18,304 nt of DNA from positions 1 to 18,304 of the forward strand of contig NJBP01000045.1 of assembly GCA_005223085.1 (NCBI GenBank), in the 5' to 3' direction. The translations under genes were made by a program, and so were the position numbers. The notes beneath the pieces are model-generated. The model was not told where the DNA came from. It did not search any database and worked only from the letters and a program-made list of their open reading frames with translations. Source of the stretch: Candidatus Aerophobetes bacterium Ae_b3b. Its GTDB lineage: Bacteria; Aerophobota; Aerophobia; Aerophobales; AE-B3A. Of this stretch, positions 1-7,427 are shown in pieces. Every line of letters starts with the position of its first letter. The stretch's first letter is position 1.

Positions 1-667
1 CAAAACCCTGGATGACAACTTTTTTTTCCTCAATGGATTGATCCAGGTGCTTTAAGGTGTTAAGAAGGGTAAAAAATACTCCTCTTCCCGTCGCTTCCTC
101 TCTTCCCAGGGACCCTCCCAGAACCACTGGCTTTCCGGTAACAACTCCTGGAACTGAGTAGCCCCTGTCTACAGAATAGGTGTCCATGATCCAGGCCATT
201 ACCTGAGAGTTGGTATTTATATCAGGAGCAGGGATATCCTTTTCCGGGCCAATCATTCCGAGTATCTCTGAAGTGTATCTTCTGGTAAGTCTTTCGAGCT
301 CTTGTGGGGAGAGCTTTGTCGGCTCACACGCCACTCCTCCTTTAGCACCCCCGTAGGGAAAACCAACCACAGCACATTTCCAGGTCATCCACATGGCAAG
401 AGCTCTCATCTCATCCAGGGTTACATCAGGATGATATCTTATTCCTCCTTTGGCCGGTCCTAGGGTGATGTTGTGTTGTACCCTGTATCCAGTAAAGACC
501 TCAACAGAACCATCATCCATCCTTACCGGAATGGAGACTATTAGCTCTCTTTTTGGATGTCTTAGTTTTTTATGGATCCATGGTTCAAGATCTATCCTCT
601 TTGCAATCTCATCCAGTTGCTGAAGAGCATGCTGCCAGGGGTTTGTTTTTTTCTTTTTCTCAATCAA
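1..667 (-). CDS. gdhA: Glutamate dehydrogenase (Glu/Leu/Phe/Val dehydrogenase family), N-terminal 222 codons, cut by window edge
   Basis: Catalyses reversible oxidative deamination of glutamate to 2-oxoglutarate and ammonia in the cytoplasm. The visible part is the substrate-binding domain: [12 protein letters not shown] with Lys73, [16 protein letters not shown] with Lys97 and the catalytic Lys109, then DIPAPDINT with Asp149, and [12 protein letters not shown] leading into the dinucleotide domain. The sequence ends at VVIQGF, just where the Rossmann glycine motif begins, so NAD versus NADP use cannot be judged. No ATG fits the N-terminus. I chose a TTG at 665-667, which lies 8 nt after a GGGGGAG ribosome site; an ATT codon directly follows it. 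This start overlaps the 3' end of glnB by 8 nt in another frame, so the two are very likely co-transcribed and translationally coupled. The family call is firm; the exact start is less so. Confidence 0.93.
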   Translation of the reverse strand, partial: MIEKKKKTNPWQHALQQLDEIAKRIDLEPWIHKKLRHPKRELIVSIPVRMDDGSVEVFTGYRVQHNITLGPAKGGIRYHPDVTLDEMRALAMWMTWKCAVVGFPYGGAKGGVACEPTKLSPQELERLTRRYTSEILGMIGPEKDIPAPDINTNSQVMAWIMDTYSVDRGYSVPGVVTGKPVVLGGSLGREEATGRGVFFTLLNTLKHLDQSIEEKKVVIQGF

Positions 668-1001
668 TGGCAATTCTCCCCCTTTCCTTGGTTCTTATCC
701 TTAAGACATCCTCAACCGGGATGACGAAGATCTTGCCCGCTCCTATTTTGTTGGTTTTAGCCAGGGACTGGATAGTACTTATCATCTCCTCCACCTTCTC
801 CTCCTCGGTGACTATCTCCAGTTTTACCTTGGAAAGAAGGCGTATAGGAGCATCAGGAGCACACTTCTCGGTGTATCCTCTTTGTTTTCCACACCCTTTC
901 ACCTCGGTTACCGTCATTCCCTCTACCGCGATTTTCTTTAAAGCCTCCTTTACCTCCTCCAGCTTAAAGGGCTGAATTATACACTCTATCTTTTTTAGCA
1001 T
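660..1001 (-). CDS. glnB: P-II family nitrogen regulator with atypical T-loop
   Basis: Small trimeric signalling protein that binds ATP/ADP and 2-oxoglutarate and controls nitrogen enzymes or transporters by contact through its T-loop. The 113 residues match the family length. It begins [14 protein letters not shown], followed by [15 protein letters not shown], the B-loop [11 protein letters not shown] (Lys90) and the C-terminal RIRTKERG (Arg101, Arg103), so nucleotide binding looks intact. The T-loop (about residues 38-58) reads [15 protein letters not shown] instead of the usual TELYRGAEYxVDFLPK. Against E. coli GlnB it is one residue shorter and has no Tyr51, so GlnD-type uridylylation at that site is not possible. 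ATG is preceded by a strong AGGAGG. The gene lies between an oxidoreductase and glutamate dehydrogenase, not beside amtB, so glutamate dehydrogenase is the inferred partner. P-II family membership is certain; the target is inference. Confidence 0.96.
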   Translation of the reverse strand: MLKKIECIIQPFKLEEVKEALKKIAVEGMTVTEVKGCGKQRGYTEKCAPDAPIRLLSKVKLEIVTEEEKVEEMISTIQSLAKTNKIGAGKIFVIPVEDVLRIRTKERGRIAID

Positions 1002-1110
1002 AAGTGCCTCCTTTTTGTCTTTCCTCCAATGAAAGCTAACATAATATAGAAAAAGAGCGCAAACTCTGAAGAGTCAAGTCCAGAAGGTGGATAGCGCCAC
1101 TACTATGACA

Positions 1111-2088
1111 TTATTTGAAGTTGGGTAAGCTGATTATCTTCCCTTTTTCTAAAGAGGAATCAGCAGCCAGGGTAAGTTTCAGGGTCTTCAGGGCATCGGA
1201 GTAAGGTGACCTGATTATTCCAGGCCTATTCTTTTTCACAGCTTCAATAAAAGCTTCGTCCTCCGCCTGATAGGGATCAGTTTGCATTTTTATCTCGCGC
1301 CTCTTTCCATTGCTGATTATTAAAAGATGGGAAGAGAGGAGAAGGTCAATTCTGAAACCTTTACCGATGAGATTGATTCCCCAATCACGACCCCTTTTGA
1401 GAGTACAGGCAGAGGAGATACTGCCTACAGCCCCACTTTGGAAGTAAAGATTTATACAGGAGGCATCATCTAGACTATAATTTTCCACATCCTCCATGAG
1501 GCCCCTCGATCTTTGACCATAGATTGTATTTACCTCTCCCACTAGATACCTTGCCAGATCAAAGATGTGGGTAGTTTGTTCTACAATTTGGCCCCCTGAT
1601 TCATTTTTATTTCTCCACCACCGAGTGGAGGGCATGGGACAAAGATAATGGCCCAGAATGAGAGCAATTTTTCCCTGACTCACCTCTTCCCTGGCTCTAT
1701 TTACGATGTCGGAATACCGGTAGAGGTATCCCACACTGGAGATAACCCCGCTTTCTTCAATAATTTTACTAATCTGGCAGGCATTTTTTAGATCCAGGGC
1801 AAGGGGCTTTTCCACAAATAGATTTATTCCCTTTTCTACAGCCAAAATCTCCTGATCGGTATGGGCAAAGGGAGGCAAGCAAATATATACTGCGTCGAGA
1901 CTTTCCTTATCCAGCATTTCCCGGTAATCGGTATAAAGTTTGCCTCCCCAGATTTTGGTCATCTTTTCCGCTTCTTTTTTTTCTACATCGCAGACACTCA
2001 CGAGTGCAACATCCTTTATCTGAGAGAGTTTTTCCATATGGCGGTTGGCAATTCTACCTGTACCGATAAATCCAATCCTGACCTTCAC
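1111..2088 (-). CDS. Gfo/Idh/MocA family NAD(P)-dependent oxidoreductase
   Basis: Cytoplasmic dehydrogenase of the glucose-fructose/inositol/MocA class, 325 aa, a usual length. The N-terminal Rossmann fold starts with GFIGTGRIA (residues 6-14). The nicotinamide-side motif FVEKP has Lys94 as the expected catalytic lysine. The C-terminal domain has GGQIVEQTTHIFDLARYL, with His174 and Asp177 at the usual catalytic positions. Such enzymes act on sugars, inositols, sugar nucleotides or reduced pyrroles and bilins; the substrate cannot be read from sequence. The start is GTG, with GGAG 7-10 nt upstream, and the promoter at 2125-2153 points at it. It lies 109 bp upstream of glnB on the same strand and may be the first gene of a three-gene transcript with glnB and gdhA. 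Its link to nitrogen metabolism is unproven. Confidence 0.9.
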   Translation of the reverse strand: MKVRIGFIGTGRIANRHMEKLSQIKDVALVSVCDVEKKEAEKMTKIWGGKLYTDYREMLDKESLDAVYICLPPFAHTDQEILAVEKGINLFVEKPLALDLKNACQISKIIEESGVISSVGYLYRYSDIVNRAREEVSQGKIALILGHYLCPMPSTRWWRNKNESGGQIVEQTTHIFDLARYLVGEVNTIYGQRSRGLMEDVENYSLDDASCINLYFQSGAVGSISSACTLKRGRDWGINLIGKGFRIDLLLSSHLLIISNGKRREIKMQTDPYQAEDEAFIEAVKKNRPGIIRSPYSDALKTLKLTLAADSSLEKGKIISLPNFK

Positions 2089-2124
2089 TTTAATCTCCTA
2101 TCAGGCTCAAGCCAATTTATCACC

Positions 2125-2153
2125 AATATACCAGAATTGTTTTAATTTATCAA
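2125..2153 (-). promoter_or_regulatory. Sigma70-type promoter for the leftward oxidoreductase gene
   Basis: On the minus strand, TTGATA (2148-2153) and TATATT (2125-2130) are separated by exactly 17 nt, and a TG just before the -10 gives an extended -10 element. The predicted transcript starts about 30 nt before the GTG at 2088. Two of the six positions in the -10 and -35 hexamers together deviate from consensus. Read by eye only. Confidence 0.6.
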
Positions 2154-2177
2154 ATTCTCTTTCTCTAGTCTCTCTAA

Positions 2178-2205
2178 TTGACACCTCAATGAGATGTGAT
2201 AAAAT
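2178..2205 (+). promoter_or_regulatory. Sigma70-type promoter for the rightward aro operon
   Basis: A perfect TTGACA (2178-2183), a 16-nt spacer and TAAAAT (2200-2205) sit 56 nt before the aroE start codon. This is the strongest plus-strand promoter-like sequence seen in the window and would drive the whole aro operon. The leader would be only about 50 nt, too short for a T-box or a classical leader-peptide attenuator. It lies back to back with the leftward promoter, with their -35 elements about 25 bp apart. Confidence 0.65.
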
Positions 2206-2213
2206 TATCCACA
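2205..2213 (+). promoter_or_regulatory. Perfect DnaA-box sequence at the expected aro transcription start
   Basis: TTATCCACA, the consensus high-affinity DnaA box, begins at the last base of the aroE -10 element, so bound protein would cover the start of transcription. It is a single site with no cluster around it, and one perfect 9-mer can occur by chance in 18 kb on two strands. The sequence match is certain; the regulatory role is only a possibility. Confidence 0.3.
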
Positions 2214-2260
2214 GCTTCTATGAATGAGAAGATGAAGAAGCTATTGGTGTTGCAAAATCA

Positions 2261-3136
2261 ATGAGAATCAACAGCAAGACAAAAATAGTGGGAATATTCG
2301 GCTATCCCATAGTTCATTCCCTCTCCCCTGTTCTTCATAATGCTGCATTTGCTAAACTGGGGCTTGATTTTGTCTATCTTTCTTTTCCTGTGAAGCCGGA
2401 AGACCTCGAGGATGCAGTTAAGGCAATAAAATCATTAAACATGGTAGGGGTGAATGTTACCATCCCTCATAAAAGAAAAGTCCTGGATTATCTAGATGAG
2501 GTAGATCATCAGGCCAGGATGATGACCTCGGTGAATACGATTCTCCACCAGGATGGAAGACTCATCGGATATAATACAGATGGAGAGGGCTTCCTTGAAT
2601 CGTTAAGACGGGAAGGAGAATTCGATCCCCAAGGGAAACGCGCCTTTGTGATAGGGGCAGGAGGTGCTGCCTGTGCTATCTCTTTCGCTTTGGTTAAGAC
2701 AGGGATAAAGAGTATAATCCTTACCAACCGGACACCGGAAAAGGCTAAGATTTTGCTGGAAAGACTAAAAAAAAATGTCAAAAATCAATGTAAGTTTTCG
2801 CTTGTCGATTTCAGCCAGAGAAATTCACCGGGGATAATGGATAAGGTAGATCTTTTTATTAATGCCACATCCGTGGGTATGCATGCGGGTGATTCTGTCC
2901 TCATCAATCCTGATCTTTTCCCATCAAATACCTTTGTCTATGATGTTGTCTATAATCGAAAAACTGAGCTTTTGAAAGAGGCTGAGGAGAGAAATTTGCC
3001 TTCTTTGGGTGGGGTGGGTATGCTTGTTTATCAAGCCACCCTTTCCTTTAAGATTTGGACATCTCGAAAGGCGCCCATTGATGAAATGAGAAATATATTA
3101 AGAGCAGAATTTAACGAACACAAAGTTAAGGGTTGA
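2261..3136 (+). CDS. aroE: Shikimate dehydrogenase (NADP-dependent)
   Basis: Reduces 3-dehydroshikimate to shikimate, the fourth shikimate-pathway step. The 291 residues are slightly above the usual 270-290. Shikimate-binding Ser20 and Ser22 lie in HSLSPVLHNAAF. The catalytic pair is Lys71 in NVTIPHK and Asp107 in YNTDGEGF. The Rossmann loop is GAGGAACA (132-139), NRT follows at the position that favours NADP, and NATSVGM and YQATLSFKIW close the fold. ATG 2261 is the only suitable in-frame start; its ribosome site is weak (GGTG about 11 nt upstream). This is the first gene of the aro operon, under the 2178-2205 promoter, and aroC begins 12 nt after its stop. Substrate specificity is called from the motif set and the pathway context. 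Confidence 0.97.
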   Translation: MRINSKTKIVGIFGYPIVHSLSPVLHNAAFAKLGLDFVYLSFPVKPEDLEDAVKAIKSLNMVGVNVTIPHKRKVLDYLDEVDHQARMMTSVNTILHQDGRLIGYNTDGEGFLESLRREGEFDPQGKRAFVIGAGGAACAISFALVKTGIKSIILTNRTPEKAKILLERLKKNVKNQCKFSLVDFSQRNSPGIMDKVDLFINATSVGMHAGDSVLINPDLFPSNTFVYDVVYNRKTELLKEAEERNLPSLGGVGMLVYQATLSFKIWTSRKAPIDEMRNILRAEFNEHKVKG

Positions 3137-3148
3137 AGGGAGAAGTCG

Positions 3149-4318
3149 ATGCTCCGATATCTAACAGCAGGTGAGTCGCATGGTAAGGGCTTGATGGTCA
3201 TCCTGGAGGGAATACCAGCAGGACTGAGGCTATCGAGTGAGGAGATTGATAAGGAGTTAAAGCGTCGGCAGGTTGGTTATGGTCGCTCACCGAGGATGCA
3301 GATTGAGAAGGATGAGGCAGAGATCCTCTCCGGAATTCGTGGGGGGAAAACTTTGGGCAGTCCCATTGCCTTAATGATAAAAAATCTGGATTGGAAGAAC
3401 TGGCAAAAGATGATGGCGGTGGAAGATAGTGATATGAACTCGGAGAGTATTCAAATTCTCACCCGGCCACGACCGGGCCATGCAGATTTGGCCGGCGTAA
3501 TTAAATACAATCTTGATGATGTAAGAGATGTTCTAGAGCGAGCCAGTGCTCGGGAAACGGCCGCTCGGGTAGCCGTAGGTGCAATCTGTAAAAAGTTTCT
3601 GGCCGAATTCGACCTTTTCATCTACAGCCGAGTGGTACAGATCGGTACGGTGAAGGACACCCCAGGGTGGGAGCCCACAGCCGACAATTATCAATTGATA
3701 GAAAACTCTCCACTGCGTTGTCTCAGCAAGGCAGCGGAAGAGGAGATAGTTGCTTTGATTGATCTTGCCGCAAAAGAAGGAGATAGTCTAGGAGGAGTTT
3801 TTGAAATTATGGTCACCAACTTATCGGTGGGGTTAGGTAGTTACATTCAGTGGGACCTTAAATTGGATGCCCGACTAGCCCGAGCATTGATGAGCATCCA
3901 GGCTATTGTAGGGGTAGAGATTGGGTTAGGTTTTGCAGCGGCAGAGCGATTCGGCTCTCAGGTTCAGGATGAGATATTCTACGAGGAAACTAACCATCAA
4001 TTTTACCGGAAAACAAACCGTGCCGGAGGTATTGAGGGAGGAATGAGTAACGGCGAGCCCATCGTTTTACGGGCTGCCATGAAGCCCATCTCCACTATAG
4101 CCCAACCCCTTAAATCGGTTGACCTGGTGAGCAAGAAAGAGGTGAAGGCTATAAAAGAAAGAGCGGATGTTTGTGCTGTTCCGGCGGCCTCTATTATCGG
4201 AGAGGCGGTGGTTGCTCTTGAGATTGCGGCAGCCTTCCGAGAAAAATTTGGCGGCGACAGCTTAGAAGAGGTAAAGAAGAATTATTTGAACTATATGGAT
4301 TACGTGAAAGGTAAATAG
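3149..4318 (+). CDS. aroC: Chorismate synthase
   Basis: Eliminates phosphate from 5-enolpyruvylshikimate-3-phosphate to give chorismate, the last common step, using reduced FMN. The 389 residues are within the range of monofunctional bacterial enzymes. It begins MLRYLTAGESHG with the conserved His11, then RRQVGYGRSPRMQIEKD, RPRPGHADLAG, the central SARETAARVAVGA, GGIEGGMSNGEPI and the C-terminal KERADVCAVPAASIIGE. The source of reduced flavin is not encoded nearby. ATG follows GGGAG with normal spacing. It is placed second in the operon although it acts last before the branch point, and aroK starts 11 nt downstream. Confidence 0.98.
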   Translation: MLRYLTAGESHGKGLMVILEGIPAGLRLSSEEIDKELKRRQVGYGRSPRMQIEKDEAEILSGIRGGKTLGSPIALMIKNLDWKNWQKMMAVEDSDMNSESIQILTRPRPGHADLAGVIKYNLDDVRDVLERASARETAARVAVGAICKKFLAEFDLFIYSRVVQIGTVKDTPGWEPTADNYQLIENSPLRCLSKAAEEEIVALIDLAAKEGDSLGGVFEIMVTNLSVGLGSYIQWDLKLDARLARALMSIQAIVGVEIGLGFAAAERFGSQVQDEIFYEETNHQFYRKTNRAGGIEGGMSNGEPIVLRAAMKPISTIAQPLKSVDLVSKKEVKAIKERADVCAVPAASIIGEAVVALEIAAAFREKFGGDSLEEVKKNYLNYMDYVKGK

Positions 4319-4329
4319 GCTGTGGGAAG

Positions 4330-4851
4330 GTGAACATTATATTGACAGGGTTTATGGGGACAGGTAAGACCCTGGTGGGTAAGGAATTGGCAAAGGGACT
4401 AAAGATGTCTTATCTGGATACTGATAAGCTTATCGAAAACCGTGAAAAGGCTAAAATTTGCCGGATTTTTCAGGAAAAAGGGGAGGATTATTTCCGCCGC
4501 CTAGAGACTAAAATAATTAAAGAAGTCTCTAGCTTGGACAGGTGTGTTATTTCTACGGGTGGGGGGGCTATTTTGAAGAAGGAGAATCTAGCCGCTCTCA
4601 AAAGGAAAGGGGTGATAATTTGTCTTTCAGCAAATCCAAAGGTGATCTTAGAGCGAACACGAAAGAGTCAAAATCGTCCTCTTTTGAAATCTAAAGACCC
4701 AAAAAGCGCCGTTGAGGATCTTCTGAGCCAACGCAGATCTTTTTATGAAAAAGCGGATTTTGAGGTAGATACCTCTGAATTAACTACAAGTGAGGTAGTA
4801 GAGAGGATAGTCGATTTTTTAAGGAAGAAAAGTGGAAACAATCAAGGTTAA
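4330..4851 (+). CDS. aroK: Shikimate kinase
   Basis: Phosphorylates shikimate at the 3-hydroxyl with ATP. It has 173 residues, typical for the family. The Walker A loop is GFMGTGKT (residues 7-14). Shikimate contacts are expected from Asp32 (YLDTD), Arg56 in EDYFRRLE and the Gly77-79 run in STGGGA. The lid arginine is Arg116 in NRPLL, and RRSFYEKAD closes the protein. The start is GTG at 4330, with only a weak, closely placed ribosome site; in-frame ATG alternatives would remove the P-loop. The last 20 nt overlap aroB in a different frame, implying coupled translation of the two enzymes. Confidence 0.96.
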   Translation: MNIILTGFMGTGKTLVGKELAKGLKMSYLDTDKLIENREKAKICRIFQEKGEDYFRRLETKIIKEVSSLDRCVISTGGGAILKKENLAALKRKGVIICLSANPKVILERTRKSQNRPLLKSKDPKSAVEDLLSQRRSFYEKADFEVDTSELTTSEVVERIVDFLRKKSGNNQG

Positions 4852-5917
4852 TCTAGGGCAGCGAAGCTATCCTGTGTATATAGGAGAGGATTTAGCCAGA
4901 GTGGGGAAGGTAGCCACGGATTTTCACCTGGGAAAGAAGGTTTTGCTGGTTAGCGATGATCAGGTAGACGAGTTGTATGGGGAAAAAGTTAGGGCTAGCC
5001 TCCAAGAAGCTGGATTTTGCGTCTCTTTAGCTAAAGTTCCCCCAGGTGAGATACACAAATCCTTATCTCAAACTATAAAATTGTATGAAAGTTGTGTTGA
5101 ATCTAAGCTAGATCGGGATTCTACTATTATTGGTCTAGGTGGAGGAGTGATAGGCGATCTGGCTGGATTTGTTGCCTCTACATATCTGCGGGGAGTAGAT
5201 TTTGTTCTTCTTCCTACCACACTGCTCGCCCAGGTCGATTCTAGCGTAGGGGGAAAAGTGGGAGTGGATTTACCTCAGGGCAAGAATCTGGTGGGATCTT
5301 TTTATCAACCAAGATTTGTCTATGCGGATCTTACGGTTTTAAAGACCCTGAACTGGCAGCAGGTTAAAGAGGGGCTGGCTGAAGTTGTAAAATATGGCAT
5401 GATCAAGGATGCCGAGTTTTTTGGCTGGGTGGAAAAAAATCTGGAGAGGATAAAAGCTTTAGACCTGGAGGCGATTGACTTCGCTGTAAGGCGATCGGTC
5501 GAGATTAAGGCTAAGGTGGTTGAGGCTGACGAAAGGGAACTTAAAGGAAAACGGCAAATCTTAAACTTTGGTCACACCATTGGTCATGCCGTCGAGGCCT
5601 CATCCGGCTATAGATCCTACACCCATGGTGAGGCGGTGGCTCTGGGAATGATAGGTGCGGCAATAATAGCTGAAAGGATGGGTTATTTTCCCTCACCCAT
5701 GGTAGAGAGATTAAAGGGTCTTTTGGAAGCTATTGGACTTCCTACCTGCATAGAGGGAGTGGATGAAGAAAAGATTCGGGAAGCACTACAGCTCGACAAA
5801 AAGGTAAGGAAAGATAGATTACACTTTGTCTTACCCAGGAAAATAGGTGAGGTCTTCCTTACCGCAGAGGTTTCCCCTGATTTAATAAAAAAAACGTTAC
5901 AGGACTTGACAAAATGA
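4832..5917 (+). CDS. aroB: 3-dehydroquinate synthase
   Basis: Converts DAHP to 3-dehydroquinate, the second pathway step, using NAD and a divalent metal. It is 361 aa, the usual length. The NAD site is GLGGGVIGDLAGFVASTYLRG. Substrate and metal motifs are LPTTLLAQVDSSVGGK, VDLPQGKNLVGSFYQP, and the metal-binding histidines in NFGHTIGHAVE and THGEAVALGM. The GTG start at 4832 has AAGGA about 7 nt upstream and lies inside the end of aroK. The stop codon overlaps the aroQ start in an ATGA junction, so aroK, aroB and aroQ form one coupled unit. Confidence 0.98.
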   Translation: METIKVNLGQRSYPVYIGEDLARVGKVATDFHLGKKVLLVSDDQVDELYGEKVRASLQEAGFCVSLAKVPPGEIHKSLSQTIKLYESCVESKLDRDSTIIGLGGGVIGDLAGFVASTYLRGVDFVLLPTTLLAQVDSSVGGKVGVDLPQGKNLVGSFYQPRFVYADLTVLKTLNWQQVKEGLAEVVKYGMIKDAEFFGWVEKNLERIKALDLEAIDFAVRRSVEIKAKVVEADERELKGKRQILNFGHTIGHAVEASSGYRSYTHGEAVALGMIGAAIIAERMGYFPSPMVERLKGLLEAIGLPTCIEGVDEEKIREALQLDKKVRKDRLHFVLPRKIGEVFLTAEVSPDLIKKTLQDLTK

Positions 5918-6381
5918 GAAAAATTTTACTCATTCACGGGCCAAATTTGAATCTGCTGGGAGAAAGAGAGGTAGAAACTTACGGCAGCAGGACTCTTTCT
6001 CAGATTAATGAGATGATTAAGAAGAGGGCAAAAAAGCTGGGCTGCGAGGTAAGGATCAAACAGTCAAATAATGAAGGGGAGATTGTCTCTTTTATTGGAG
6101 AGGCAAAAGATTGGGCCGATGCGTTGATAATTAATCCTGCCGCTTACACTCATACCAGTCTTGCCATAAGGGATGCCATCTCGGCAATTGGGATTCCTGC
6201 GGTTGAGGTTCATCTTTCTAATATCTTTAAAAGAGAATCCTTTCGACAAAAATCGCTTACAGCTGGGGTTTGTGTGGGGCAGATAACCGGATTCGGCCCC
6301 CAGAGTTATCTTCTTGCCCTGGAGGCAGTGATGAATATCTTAGGAGAGGGAAAGAATGCAGATAGAAAAGCTGCGAGCTAA
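5914..6381 (+). CDS. aroQ: Type II 3-dehydroquinate dehydratase
   Basis: Dehydrates 3-dehydroquinate to 3-dehydroshikimate by the type II route (small dodecameric enzyme). The 155 residues fit the family. HGPNLNLLGERE gives Arg18, and Tyr23 follows in the flexible lid. NPAAYTHTS carries Asn74, and EVHLSN holds the catalytic His100; ITGFGPQSYLLALEA ends the fold. Two conserved blocks deviate slightly: SNNEGE where SNHEGE is usual (Asn53 for His), and NPAAY for NPGAY. The central catalytic residues remain, so I expect an active enzyme. Its ATG overlaps the aroB stop by 4 nt, and its own 3' end overlaps pheA by 26 nt. Confidence 0.97.
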   Translation: MRKILLIHGPNLNLLGEREVETYGSRTLSQINEMIKKRAKKLGCEVRIKQSNNEGEIVSFIGEAKDWADALIINPAAYTHTSLAIRDAISAIGIPAVEVHLSNIFKRESFRQKSLTAGVCVGQITGFGPQSYLLALEAVMNILGEGKNADRKAAS

Positions 6382-7417
6382 GATTGATACCATTGATTCG
6401 GAACTGGTTGATCTATTGAATGAGAGGGCAAAAAAGGTTTTGGAGATTGCCAGAATTAAAAAAAAAGAGAGGAAGGGGTACTATTCTGCAGGAAGGGAAA
6501 GGAAAATTTTGGAAAGGCTAATCAAGCAAAATAAGGGACCTCTGTCTGATGAGGTAGTAGAAAAGATCATCCACCTCATCCTCAAGACTTCCCTGGATCT
6601 GGAAAAGAGACAAAAAGTTGTCTATTTTGGCCCTCCGGCCACTTTTACTCATCTGGCAGCCATTAAGAATTTTGGCGAAGGAGCTGATTTGGTCCCCGTA
6701 AAAAGTATTGGTCAAATTTTTGCCAAGGTAGAAAAGAAACAAGCTGATTTCGGAGTTGTTCCCATAGAGAATTCTACCGAGGGTGTGGTGAGTCATACTC
6801 TCGATATGTTTCTTGATTCAGATCTTAAGATCTGTGCCGAAATTATCCTGGAGATCTCCCATCACCTTCTGGGTAAGGGAGATTTAAAAGGGGTGAGAAA
6901 AGTCTATTCCCATCCTCAGGCGCTCGCTCAGTGCAGGGACTGGCTGGAGGAGAATCTTTCCACGGCGGGGCTACTAGAAGTAGAGAGTACAGCTAGAGCA
7001 GCTCAAACCACTGCCAAGGAAAGGGATTCAGCGGCTATTGCCTCCGATGTGGCTGCCTCCCTTTATGGTTTGAAAATTATCGCCTCTCATATTGAAGATA
7101 GGCCTAGCAACTACACGAGGTTCCTTGTTATCGGCAGAGATTATAGCGAAAGGAGCGGTCAGGACAAAACATCCATTCTTTTCAGCATAAAGGATAGGGT
7201 GGCGGCACTTTATGGTATGCTTTCACCCTTTAAAAATCATGCCATTAACTTAACCAAAATAGAGTCTCGTCCCACCAAGAGAAAGGCCTGGGAGTACGTC
7301 TTTTTTCTCGACTTTATGGGTCACAAGGATGACGAAAACGTGAAGAAAGCCTTAGCTGAGCTTGAAGAAGAATGCTTCTTTTTGAAGATTTTAGGCTCTT
7401 ATCCTAAGGGAGAGTGA
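6356..7417 (+). CDS. pheA: Bifunctional chorismate mutase / prephenate dehydratase (P-protein)
   Basis: Converts chorismate to prephenate and then to phenylpyruvate, the phenylalanine branch. Three domains are visible in 353 aa: an AroQ-type helical mutase (about 1-85, starting IEKLRAKIDTIDSELVDLL, with the late GRERKIL helix); a prephenate dehydratase (about 88-270, with YFGPPATFTHLAA, VPIENSTEGVV and the catalytic Thr254-Arg255-Phe256 in NYTRF); and an ACT domain (about 279-350) with ESRP at 303-306, the phenylalanine-sensing signature. Allosteric inhibition by phenylalanine is therefore expected from family knowledge. ATG lies 26 nt inside aroQ, behind AGGAGAGGG. No tyrA is present in the window, so only the Phe branch is encoded here. 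Confidence 0.97.
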   Translation: MQIEKLRAKIDTIDSELVDLLNERAKKVLEIARIKKKERKGYYSAGRERKILERLIKQNKGPLSDEVVEKIIHLILKTSLDLEKRQKVVYFGPPATFTHLAAIKNFGEGADLVPVKSIGQIFAKVEKKQADFGVVPIENSTEGVVSHTLDMFLDSDLKICAEIILEISHHLLGKGDLKGVRKVYSHPQALAQCRDWLEENLSTAGLLEVESTARAAQTTAKERDSAAIASDVAASLYGLKIIASHIEDRPSNYTRFLVIGRDYSERSGQDKTSILFSIKDRVAALYGMLSPFKNHAINLTKIESRPTKRKAWEYVFFLDFMGHKDDENVKKALAELEEECFFLKILGSYPKGE

Positions 7418-7427
7418 GGTAGACGTG

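Noticed and set aside
553-975. 140-codon plus-strand open frame opposite glnB and gdhA
   Set aside because: It is antisense to two genes with strong family motifs and has no coding character of its own.
1050-1075. Small hairpin and T-run upstream of glnB on the minus strand, resembling a weak terminator
   Set aside because: The stem is only 4-5 bp and poorly placed relative to the T-run, so there is too little to call termination.
1043-1077. Possible glnB promoter on the minus strand: TTGACT (1072-1077) and TATATT (1043-1048)
   Set aside because: The spacer is 23 nt, far from the 16-18 nt needed, and no better pair or sigma54-type element is visible in the gap. glnB may be read from the upstream promoter.
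2206-2260. Leader-peptide attenuator, T-box or riboswitch in front of the aro operon
   Set aside because: The predicted leader is only about 50 nt, with no aromatic-codon run and no stable stem-loop.
7425-7427. GTG start for the DAHP synthase one codon upstream of the chosen ATG
   Set aside because: GAGGT lies only 4 nt before the GTG but 7 nt before the ATG, and MVITLKPG matches the family N-terminus.
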